From: Deltaproteobacteria bacterium
GTDB taxonomy: Bacteria; Desulfobacterota; Desulfofervidia; Desulfofervidales; DG-60
DNA: 6,130 nt
Reading direction: 5' to 3'
NCBI GenBank assembly: GCA_021163945.1
Contig: JAGGTC010000053.1
Span: forward strand, 1 to 6,130
Shown: positions 1 to 5,672 of the stretch, in pieces
Layout: every line of letters begins with the position of its first letter
Numbering within the stretch: the stretch's first letter is position 1
Position numbers and translations under genes: made by a program
The notes under the pieces: generated by a model
Seen by the model: the letters and a program-made list of their open reading frames with translations, nothing else
Database searches by the model: none
What the model was told of the DNA's origin: nothing

Positions 1-52
1 GCATTAATAGTATTATTGCAAAGCCTTAAGTGGTATTTTATAAATTGTTAAA

Positions 53-265
53 ATGAGGATCATAAAAAAGATAGAGATAGAAGGCCAAGAGGCAATAGCC
101 CTTTTTGATACAGGTGCCCTCCATACCTATGTTGTAAGATCCTTGTTAAAAGATGTCCCCCTACGCCGGGTATTAGAGCCTTATAGGGTGGCATTGGGTG
201 GGAAGAGGATGGAACCCTTGATTTATCAGGCCTTAAGAGGAGGGAATTCACAGAGTTTTGATTAA
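53..265 (+). CDS. Truncated retropepsin-like (clan AA) aspartic protease domain, probable gene remnant
   Basis: This 70-residue frame resembles the N-terminal half of the small retroviral-type aspartic proteases found in bacteria and archaea. A short beta-strand segment (IKKIEIEGQEAIAL) leads into F-D-T-G-A at residues 18-22, where D19 would be the catalytic aspartate, followed by TYVVRSLL. A later A-L-G-G-K stretch at 47-51 also fits the family. Family members usually run to about 110-130 residues, with a second conserved hydrophobic-glycine segment near the C-terminus. Here the protein ends in an unrelated-looking tail (RGGNSQSFD), and the rest of the domain is not found in another frame because rlpA occupies the following DNA on the opposite strand. 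An in-frame TAA at 41-43 limits the start, and no Shine-Dalgarno sequence precedes the ATG. I infer a decayed or 3'-truncated gene. A functional mini-protein cannot be excluded. Confidence 0.5.
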   Translation: MRIIKKIEIEGQEAIALFDTGALHTYVVRSLLKDVPLRRVLEPYRVALGGKRMEPLIYQALRGGNSQSFD

Positions 266-708
266 GGTTTGCTTATGATCGTTAACCTCACCCTTGCAGT
301 GCCCTTTTCAATCATGTCAATCTTTTTTGCCGCTGCATAAGAAAGGTCAATAATCCTCCCTTTTACAAATGGCCCTCTATCATTTATCCTGACAATTACA
401 CTCTTTCCATTTTCCAAGTTTAATACCCTAACATAGGTATTAAGTGGGAGGCTGTTGTGGGCAGCCGTAAAATCATCCCCTGTATAGATCTCCCCACTGG
501 CTGTGCGCCTCCCATAGAATCCAGGCCCATACCATGAGGCAATACCCTCCATCTTAGGCCCTTTAGGGATTGGATAAGTAAGGATATTGTAAGTAATTTT
601 CCCAGTAATCTCTGCCGTCTTAATCCCTACCTTTACAGGGAGGGTAGCTACCTTGACAATTGTACAGCTAGAAAATAAAAAGATGGACAAGTACAAGATA
701 TATCTCAT
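262..708 (-). CDS. rlpA: RlpA-family septal ring lipoprotein / lytic transglycosylase-like protein
   Basis: The 148-residue protein is an RlpA-like double-psi beta-barrel protein. Known RlpA proteins are outer-membrane-anchored, act on peptidoglycan at septa, and in some species cleave denuded glycan strands. The N-terminus (MRYILYLSIFLFSSC) is a short hydrophobic lipoprotein signal with a lipobox-like FSSC, placing the acylated Cys at 15. Residues 16-52 form a linker. The barrel spans about 53-145 and shows ASWYG (57-61), GRRTASGE (66-73), TAAH (81-84), VRINDRGPF (106-114) and GRIIDLSYAAA (117-127); D121 aligns with the catalytic Asp of active RlpA enzymes. There is no C-terminal SPOR domain, so septal targeting by denuded glycans is not evident. 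An upstream in-frame ATG at 777 would put 23 polar residues before the signal peptide, so I chose the ATG at 708. No Shine-Dalgarno sequence is visible. The stop codon overlaps the end of the convergent gene by 4 bp. Confidence 0.9.
   Translation of the reverse strand: MRYILYLSIFLFSSCTIVKVATLPVKVGIKTAEITGKITYNILTYPIPKGPKMEGIASWYGPGFYGRRTASGEIYTGDDFTAAHNSLPLNTYVRVLNLENGKSVIVRINDRGPFVKGRIIDLSYAAAKKIDMIEKGTARVRLTIISKP
653..681 (+). promoter_or_regulatory. Probable sigma-70-type promoter for the peptide-binding protein/gap-pgk-tpiA-secG operon
   Basis: A perfect TTGACA -35 box (653-658) is followed after 17 bp by TAAAAA (676-681), a 4 of 6 match to the -10 consensus. Transcription would begin near 688 and give a leader of about 25 nt before the ATG at 713. 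The promoter lies inside the rlpA coding sequence on the opposite strand. It also makes the alternative upstream starts (TTG 653, ATG 683) unlikely. Assignment rests on motif matching only. Confidence 0.5.
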
Positions 709-712
709 ATCT

Positions 713-2332
713 ATGAAATTAAGAGGAAGACAATTTTTTGTCAAGAAATATACCTTGCCATTTCTCTTTATTATCATTATCTTGCTTCAAAGGGCAGGCA
801 ATTGTAAATCTTACGGTGATGCAATAATTGTAGGGACAATTGGTGAGCCTAGCAATCTTATCCCAATCCTTGCATCTGATAGTGCCTCTCACGAAATTGC
901 TGGCCTTGTCTATAATGGTCTCATAAAATATGACAAGGACTTAAATGTTGCCCCTGATCTGGCAAGTTCATGGGAGGTCTCAAAGGATGGCTGCACCATC
1001 ACATTCCATCTGAGAAAGGGTGTAAGGTGGCATGATGGATATCCCCTTACGGCAAAAGATGTATTATTTACTTATAAAATCATGGTAGACCCCTCAACCC
1101 CTACCCCTTATAGTGGTGATTTTTTAGAGGTAGATAAGGCAGAGGTAGTAGATGACTATACATTTAGGGTACATTATAGGAGGCCATTTGCCCCAGGGCT
1201 CTCTAGTTGGGGTATCTCCATCCTCCCAGAGCACCTGCTATCAGGTAGGGATATTACAAAGAGCCCCCTCATCCGACACCCTATAGGCACTGGCCCTTAC
1301 AGGTTTAAGGAGTGGGTAAGTGGACAAAAGGTGATCCTAGAATACAATCCGGACTATTTTGAGGGCCGTCCATATATAAATTGGTATATCTCACGGGTCA
1401 TCCCAGATATGGCCACTATGTTTTTGGAACTAAAGGCGGGTGGCATTGACTATATGGGGCTTACCCCTGTGCAATATAGGAGGCAGACAAATACAGATTG
1501 GTTTAAAAAAAACTTTAACAAATATAGATACTTGGCAGCAAGCTATACATACTTAGGATACAATCTAAAATGTCCACTATTTAAGGACAAGAGGGTAAGG
1601 CAGGCCATCTCTTATGCCATCAACAAAGAGGAGATCATAGATGGTGTATTGTTAGGTCTGGGCACTATAGCAACTGGCCCTTATAAACCCGATATGTGGG
1701 CATACAACCCAAATGTAAAGAGATATCCATACAACCCAAAGAAGGCAAAGAAATTGCTTATGGAGGCAGGCTTTAAAGATAGTGATGGTGATGGTATCTT
1801 AGATAAGGATGGGCGCCCATTTGTCTTTACCATTATTACAAATCAAGGAAATTTAAATCGCCTCAACACAGCCCAGATTATCCAATACAGACTCTCTAAA
1901 ATAGGGATCAAGGTAAAGATTAGGATAATAGAGTGGGCATCATTTATTAAGGAATTTATTGACAAAAGGCGATTTGAGGCTACTATTTTGGGCTGGACAA
2001 TCCCCCCAGAACCTGATTTATATGATGTCTGGCACTCTAGCAAAACCTCTCCAGGTGGTTTAAACTTTATCAGCTACAAAAATCCTGAGGTAGATAGACT
2101 GATTGAAGAGGCAAGGCATACATTTGATATAGAAAAGAGAAGGGAGTGTTACTTCCGCATCCAGGAGATCCTGGCAGATGAGCAGCCTTATACATTTCTC
2201 TACATCCCAGAGGCCCTACCCATTGTCCATGCAAGGTTTAAGGGGATTGAGCCAGCACCTGCAGGCATCTCTTATAATTTTATAAAGTGGTATGTGCCTA
2301 AAAGGCTCCAGCATTATACAATATTACCATAA
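713..2332 (+). CDS. ABC transporter family-5 substrate-binding protein (peptide-binding, DppA/OppA-like)
   Basis: This 539-residue extracytoplasmic protein belongs to the SBP_bac_5 family, which captures oligopeptides or other small solutes for an ABC importer. Residues 1-30 hold a basic stretch and a hydrophobic core (LPFLFIIIILL), i.e. a signal peptide; AGNC at 28-31 is a poor lipobox, so lipid attachment is uncertain. The mature protein starts like the family (GTIGEPSNLIP, 41-51) and has the classic segment from DLASSWEVSKDG (82-93) through LRKGVRWHDG (100-109) to LTAKDVLFTYK (112-122), then GTGPYRFKEW (192-201), RVRQAISYAINKE (294-306) and a C-terminal RLIEEAR block (462-468). A DSDGDGILDKDG loop (356-367) resembles a calcium-binding loop. 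Length is normal. No permease or ATPase genes lie in the window. The gene ends 12 bp before gap, suggesting cotranscription. The start at 713 is chosen because the signal peptide follows directly; it lacks a Shine-Dalgarno sequence. Substrate cannot be read from the sequence. Confidence 0.9.
   Translation: MKLRGRQFFVKKYTLPFLFIIIILLQRAGNCKSYGDAIIVGTIGEPSNLIPILASDSASHEIAGLVYNGLIKYDKDLNVAPDLASSWEVSKDGCTITFHLRKGVRWHDGYPLTAKDVLFTYKIMVDPSTPTPYSGDFLEVDKAEVVDDYTFRVHYRRPFAPGLSSWGISILPEHLLSGRDITKSPLIRHPIGTGPYRFKEWVSGQKVILEYNPDYFEGRPYINWYISRVIPDMATMFLELKAGGIDYMGLTPVQYRRQTNTDWFKKNFNKYRYLAASYTYLGYNLKCPLFKDKRVRQAISYAINKEEIIDGVLLGLGTIATGPYKPDMWAYNPNVKRYPYNPKKAKKLLMEAGFKDSDGDGILDKDGRPFVFTIITNQGNLNRLNTAQIIQYRLSKIGIKVKIRIIEWASFIKEFIDKRRFEATILGWTIPPEPDLYDVWHSSKTSPGGLNFISYKNPEVDRLIEEARHTFDIEKRRECYFRIQEILADEQPYTFLYIPEALPIVHARFKGIEPAPAGISYNFIKWYVPKRLQHYTILP
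716..744 (-). promoter_or_regulatory. Weak candidate promoter for rlpA
   Basis: On the minus strand a perfect TTGACA (744 down to 739) is followed after 17 bp by TAATTT (721 down to 716), only a 3 of 6 match to the -10 consensus. If used, transcription would start at about 709, next to the ATG at 708, giving a nearly leaderless mRNA. The element lies within the signal-peptide codons of the divergent binding-protein gene. The poor -10 keeps confidence low. Confidence 0.2.
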
Positions 2333-2334
2333 TT

Positions 2335-2339
2335 GGAGG
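2335..2339 (+). promoter_or_regulatory. Shine-Dalgarno sequence of gap, decides its start
   Basis: GGAGG sits 5 nt before the ATG at 2345. It lies downstream of the in-frame TTG at 2333, which therefore cannot be the start it serves. This fixes the gap start at 2345. Confidence 0.85.
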
Positions 2340-2344
2340 GAAAA

Positions 2345-3355
2345 ATGGGGATAAGAATTGGAGTCAATGGGTTTGGTAGGATAGGGAGGTATTTATTTAG
2401 GGTCGTACACGAAAAAAGGCCAGATCTAGAGATAGTGGCAGTAAATGCAAGGGCAGGTGTGGAGGTATTGGCACACCTTCTAAAGTACGACTCTGTGCAT
2501 GGAAGGTTTCCAGGTAAGGTAGAGGTAGATGGGGATAAGATGATTATAGATGGAAGGGAGGTAATTGTTACCAACATCACAGATGACCTCTCTAAGCTTC
2601 CTTGGGGGGAACTAGATATAGATATAGTCCTTGAGACTACTGGGAAATTTAGGGATAAGGAGAGTAATCTAAAACACTTAGAGGCTGGGGCAAAGAAGGT
2701 GATTATTGGCGCCCCAGGAAAGGGAGTAGATGCAACCATTGTAATGGGGGTAAATGAAAATATATACAATCCTAAAGAACATCACATTATCTCAAATGCT
2801 TCCTGTAGTACAAATTGCCTGGCCCCAGTTGTAAAGGTAATCCATGAAAATTTTAATATAAAAAAGGGTATAATGACCACTGTCCACTCATATACTATGG
2901 GGCAACGCCTATTGGATGGTTCTCATAAGGACTTGCGCAGGGCAAGGGCAGCAGCGGTATCCATTGTACCCACCACTACAGGGGCAGCTATTGCCGTGAC
3001 CAAGGTCATCCCAGAGTTAGAGGGAAAACTAGATGGGATTGCCATCCGTGTACCTACCCCTGATAGCTCTATTACGGACTTTGTAGCAGAGGTAGAGAAA
3101 AAGACCAGTGTTAAAGAGGTCAACAATGCATTTAAAAGGGCCTCAGAGGGCGAGCTAAAAGGGATCATTGGTTATAGTGAAGAGCCCCTAGTCTCTGTGG
3201 ACTATATTGGAAGCCCTTATTCAGCTATCCTAGATAGCCTTTTGACCAGGGTAATGGATGGAAATTTGGTAAAAGTATTTGCTTGGTATGACAATGAGGC
3301 AGGGTTTGCACATAGGATGATTGAATTAGCCCTACATATAGGAAAATATCTATAA
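2345..3355 (+). CDS. gap: Type I glyceraldehyde-3-phosphate dehydrogenase
   Basis: This cytoplasmic enzyme (336 residues, normal family length) interconverts glyceraldehyde-3-phosphate and 1,3-bisphosphoglycerate with a nicotinamide cofactor. The Rossmann motif is NGFGRIGR (8-15). The catalytic centre is SNASCSTNCLAP (150-161) with C154 as nucleophile, and H181 lies in TVHSYT (179-184). HKDLRRARAAA (194-204) and PTTTGAA follow. The second half of the catalytic domain and WYDNEAGF (314-321) complete the fold; the usual aromatic residue after NE is alanine here. The NAD-selecting Asp after the second beta-strand is replaced (VNARAG, 33-38, A35), and the usual Leu-Pro before HKDLRR is Gly-Ser (192-193). 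Both changes resemble NADP-using chloroplast and cyanobacterial enzymes, so NADP or dual cofactor use is possible (inference). The gene follows the binding-protein gene by 12 bp and precedes pgk by 11 bp, so it is clearly in an operon. Confidence 0.97.
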   Translation: MGIRIGVNGFGRIGRYLFRVVHEKRPDLEIVAVNARAGVEVLAHLLKYDSVHGRFPGKVEVDGDKMIIDGREVIVTNITDDLSKLPWGELDIDIVLETTGKFRDKESNLKHLEAGAKKVIIGAPGKGVDATIVMGVNENIYNPKEHHIISNASCSTNCLAPVVKVIHENFNIKKGIMTTVHSYTMGQRLLDGSHKDLRRARAAAVSIVPTTTGAAIAVTKVIPELEGKLDGIAIRVPTPDSSITDFVAEVEKKTSVKEVNNAFKRASEGELKGIIGYSEEPLVSVDYIGSPYSAILDSLLTRVMDGNLVKVFAWYDNEAGFAHRMIELALHIGKYL

Positions 3356-3366
3356 GGAGAAAGGAG
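3354..3366 (+). promoter_or_regulatory. Tandem Shine-Dalgarno motifs before pgk
   Basis: AAGGAG occurs twice, at 3354-3359 and at 3361-3366. The first overlaps the gap stop codon and stands 7 nt from the pgk ATG, the usual spacing. The second abuts the ATG and is too close to work for that start. Because the functional copy overlaps the gap terminus, ribosomes finishing gap could reinitiate on pgk. Confidence 0.75.
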
Positions 3367-4569
3367 ATGATTTACATAAATGAGATTGATATCAAAGGTA
3401 AGAGGCTACTTATCAGAGTGGATTGTAATGTACCACTAGATAGAAACTTAAACATTACAGACGATACAAGAATTCGTAGAATTTTGCCTACTATAAATCA
3501 TGCCTTAGATGAAAATGCAGCAGTTATCCTCTGCTCCCACTTGGGCAGGCCCAAGGGCAAGGTAGTACCTGAGATGAGCCTGGCACCTGTAGCCAGGCGC
3601 CTCTCCCGACTCCTGCAAAAGGAGGTAAAGCTTGCACCAGATGTGGTGGGTGATAAGGTAAAGAAGATGATTGATGCCATGAAACCTGGTGATATATTAC
3701 TTTTGGAAAATTTGCGTTTCCACCCAGGGGAGACAAAGAATGACCCAGAATTCGCAAAGGAGTTGGCCAAATTGGCAGATGTATATATAAATGATGCCTT
3801 TGCGGTAGCCCATCGTGCCCATGCATCAGTGGTTGGTGTACCTGAATATATGCCCATTTGTGCTGCTGGTTTCCTCATGAAGGATGAGATTACATACTTC
3901 CATCAGGCCCTAGAGGACCCTGCCCGCCCCTTGGTAGCAATAATTGGGGGGAGGAAGGTATCAGATAAACTGGATGCCCTGGAAAATCTTTTGAATAAGG
4001 TAGATAAGATAATCATCGGTGGGGCAATGGCCAATACATTCCTTAAGGCCATAAAATACGAGGTAGGAAACTCATTTGTTGAAGAAAATCTTTTGAATAC
4101 AGCAAGGAGATTGGTGAAGAAGGCAAGAAAAAATGGTATAAAGATCTATTTACCTGTAGACTGTGTAGTTGCAGATAGGATAGCACCAGATGCAGAGACA
4201 AAGGTCACTACTATCCAGGAGGTGCCAAAGAATTGGTACATCCTAGACATTGGCCCAGCTACTACAACTGTATTTGCAGAGGCACTGCAGAATGCAAAGA
4301 CAATTATTTGGAATGGGCCAATGGGTGTATTTGAGATGGATGCATTTAGTCGTGGTACATTGAGCATGGTACATCATGTTACAAATACATATGCCCTAAC
4401 TATTGTAGGTGGAGGGGATACAGATGTGGCCATTCAGAGGGCTGGGGGATGGGAGAAGTTCTCCTATATCTCTACAGGGGGTGGTGCATTTGTGGAACTA
4501 CTAGAGGGGAAGAAATTGCCAGGTATAGCAGCACTGGAAAAGTGTGAGAGGAGGATGAAAAATGCCTAG
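3367..4569 (+). CDS. pgk: Phosphoglycerate kinase
   Basis: Phosphoglycerate kinase transfers a phosphate between 1,3-bisphosphoglycerate and ADP in the cytoplasm, the step next to Gap. The protein is 400 residues, normal for bacteria. The N-terminal substrate domain shows the family signature RVDCNVPLD (17-25), DDTRIRR (32-38), SHLGRPKG (57-64), LLENLRFHPGE (112-122) and NDAFAVAHRAHAS (142-154). The nucleotide domain shows GGRKVSDKLDALENLL (194-209) with the conserved Lys at 197, GGAMANTFL (218-226), NGPMGVFE (316-323), GGGDTDVAI (348-356) and STGGGAFVELLEGKKLPG (369-386). Minor oddities are Cys20 where Phe is usual and Arg196 where Ala or Ser is usual; neither removes a known catalytic residue. 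The start is fixed by a well-spaced Shine-Dalgarno sequence and by the standard N-terminus. The 3' end overlaps tpiA by 8 bp, a sign of coupled translation. Confidence 0.97.
   Translation: MIYINEIDIKGKRLLIRVDCNVPLDRNLNITDDTRIRRILPTINHALDENAAVILCSHLGRPKGKVVPEMSLAPVARRLSRLLQKEVKLAPDVVGDKVKKMIDAMKPGDILLLENLRFHPGETKNDPEFAKELAKLADVYINDAFAVAHRAHASVVGVPEYMPICAAGFLMKDEITYFHQALEDPARPLVAIIGGRKVSDKLDALENLLNKVDKIIIGGAMANTFLKAIKYEVGNSFVEENLLNTARRLVKKARKNGIKIYLPVDCVVADRIAPDAETKVTTIQEVPKNWYILDIGPATTTVFAEALQNAKTIIWNGPMGVFEMDAFSRGTLSMVHHVTNTYALTIVGGGDTDVAIQRAGGWEKFSYISTGGGAFVELLEGKKLPGIAALEKCERRMKNA
4550..4554 (+). promoter_or_regulatory. Shine-Dalgarno sequence of tpiA inside pgk
   Basis: GGAGG lies 7 nt before the tpiA ATG at 4562, within the last codons of pgk. 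It confirms the overlapping start. Confidence 0.8.
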
Positions 4570-5311
4570 GAGGCCACTTATTGCTGGAAATTGGAAGATG
4601 TATAAGACTATTTCAGAAGCCACCTCATTTGTGGAGGAGATAATCCCTGATTGTCCAAAAGGGGTAGAGGTGGCCATTGCCCCCCCATTTACTGCCCTTT
4701 ATGCAGTAAGTGAAAGGATTAAAGGTAGTTTACTAAAGCTTGCAGCACAGGATGTATTTTGGGAGGATGAGGGTGCCTATACTGGAGAGATCTCACCTAT
4801 TATGTTGAAGGATATAGGGTGTGATTATGTCATTATAGGACACTCTGAGAGGCGAAGTTATTTTTTTGAAGATAATGAGGCAGTTAAAAAAAAGGTATCA
4901 GCCGCAATAAGGGTGGGACTAGTCCCTATCTTGTGTGTAGGGGAAAGGGTTGAACAGAGGAAAGGGGGCAAGACATTTGAGGTAGTCAAAGAACAGATGC
5001 TTTCAGCCCTAAATGGCATCTCTTTCACAGATAAAGTGGTGATTGCCTATGAGCCTGTTTGGGCCATTGGCACAGGGCTGACTGCTACCCCAGAACAGGC
5101 ACAGGAGGTCCATGGTTATCTAAGGCAGCTTTTGCGTGAGGAATTTGGCAAGGAATTTTCAGAAAGTGTGAGGATCCTTTATGGAGGTAGTGTCAAACCT
5201 GAAAATATCTCTGGCCTTATGGAGAAGGAGGACATAGACGGTGCCCTGGTAGGGGGGGCAAGCCTAAAGGCAAGTACATTTTTAAAGATTGTTAATTATG
5301 GGAGGATTTGA
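4562..5311 (+). CDS. tpiA: Triose-phosphate isomerase
   Basis: Triose-phosphate isomerase interconverts dihydroxyacetone phosphate and glyceraldehyde-3-phosphate, supplying the substrate of Gap. The 249-residue protein is a single TIM barrel of normal bacterial length. Catalytic and binding residues are all present: N10 and K12 in AGNWKMYK (8-15), H94 in IIGHSERR (91-98), E164 in the AYEPVWAIGTG segment (162-172) that also carries the flexible loop 6, and the phosphate-binding YGGSV (207-211) and GALVGGASL (227-235). The start ATG overlaps the end of pgk by 8 bp and has a GGAGG 7 nt upstream, so translation is probably coupled to pgk. The stop TGA shares its A with the secG ATG. I see no abnormal residues. 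Confidence 0.97.
   Translation: MPRRPLIAGNWKMYKTISEATSFVEEIIPDCPKGVEVAIAPPFTALYAVSERIKGSLLKLAAQDVFWEDEGAYTGEISPIMLKDIGCDYVIIGHSERRSYFFEDNEAVKKKVSAAIRVGLVPILCVGERVEQRKGGKTFEVVKEQMLSALNGISFTDKVVIAYEPVWAIGTGLTATPEQAQEVHGYLRQLLREEFGKEFSESVRILYGGSVKPENISGLMEKEDIDGALVGGASLKASTFLKIVNYGRI
5301..5305 (+). promoter_or_regulatory. Shine-Dalgarno sequence of secG inside tpiA
   Basis: GGAGG in the last tpiA codons lies 5 nt before the ATG at 5311. It selects that ATG over the in-frame TTG at 5308. Confidence 0.8.
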
Positions 5312-5628
5312 TGTTTAGTCTAGTATTGATATTACATATAGTGATATGCATCATGCTTATCTTTGTAATCCTTCTCCAGCGCGGGAGGGGTGCAGAGATG
5401 GGGGCAGCATTTGGTGGTGCAAGCCAAACACTTTTTGGTGCAGCTGGGCCAACTACCTTTTTAAATAAGCTTACAACCTTTTTGGCTATATTGTTTATGA
5501 TTACATCTTTGGGACTGGCCTATCTCTCCGGTCATCAGAGGGAAAAATCTATTGTCAATAAACACGCTGTAACCATACCCCAAAAACAGATCCCTGCAGA
5601 AAAGGCACCTGTCAAGAGCCCCAAATAG
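5311..5628 (+). CDS. secG: Preprotein translocase subunit SecG
   Basis: SecG is the small accessory subunit of the SecYEG channel in the inner membrane and aids SecA-driven protein export. The 105-residue protein has two membrane segments (about 2-23 and 50-73) joined by the family loop LLQRGRGAEMGAAFGGASQT (21-40) and FG (42-43), which is the best-conserved part of SecG. The tail (75-105) is polar, Lys/Pro-rich and poorly conserved. Length is close to the usual 70-110 residues. The start overlaps the tpiA stop as TGATG with a GGAGG 5 nt upstream, so it is translated as the last member of the glycolytic operon. A tpiA-secG arrangement is common in bacteria and probably reflects genome layout more than shared function. 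Confidence 0.93.
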   Translation: MFSLVLILHIVICIMLIFVILLQRGRGAEMGAAFGGASQTLFGAAGPTTFLNKLTTFLAILFMITSLGLAYLSGHQREKSIVNKHAVTIPQKQIPAEKAPVKSPK

Positions 5629-5634
5629 TTTAAT

Positions 5635-5663
5635 TTGACAAAAAATACCATATATATTATTAA
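5635..5663 (+). promoter_or_regulatory. Candidate promoter for ligA
   Basis: A perfect TTGACA (5635-5640) lies 17 bp from TATTAA (5658-5663), a 4 of 6 match to the -10 box, in the only sizeable spacer downstream of secG. The predicted start point, about 5670, is only about 3 nt before the ATG at 5673. The ligA message would then be almost leaderless, or translation would begin at TTG 5700. No hairpin with a T-run is visible between secG and ligA, so readthrough from the upstream operon is also possible. Confidence 0.45.
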
Positions 5664-5672
5664 AAATGGGGA

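Noticed and set aside
23..237. Direct repeat GCCTTAAG at 23-30 and 230-237 flanking the protease remnant
   Set aside because: Eight bases around a CTTAAG palindrome is short enough for chance, and no mobile-element features accompany it.
255..290. Possible bidirectional terminator at the convergent gene ends
   Set aside because: Only 4-bp stems can be drawn (TAAG/CTTA, GGTT/AACC) and there is no T-run.
653..712. Longer starts for the binding protein (TTG 653 or ATG 683)
   Set aside because: Both would lie upstream of the predicted transcript start and add polar residues before the signal peptide.
729..742. Inverted repeat GACAA-TTTT-TTGTC near the binding-protein start
   Set aside because: Five-base arms are too weak for an operator or terminator call; it is partly the TTGACA box.
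709..777. Longer rlpA start (ATG at 777)
   Set aside because: It would add 23 mixed residues before a complete lipoprotein signal peptide, and no ribosome site supports it.
3498..3878. Long antisense reading frames opposite pgk (also 3524-3826 and 4146-4367) and opposite gap (2314-2769, 2923-3168)
   Set aside because: They mirror strongly conserved genes, have low-complexity Ser/Pro/Thr-rich translations and match no family I recognise.
4861..4893. T7 and A8 runs in tpiA as possible slippage or frameshift sites
   Set aside because: The frame is intact through both runs and encodes conserved residues, so there is no sign of programmed frameshifting.
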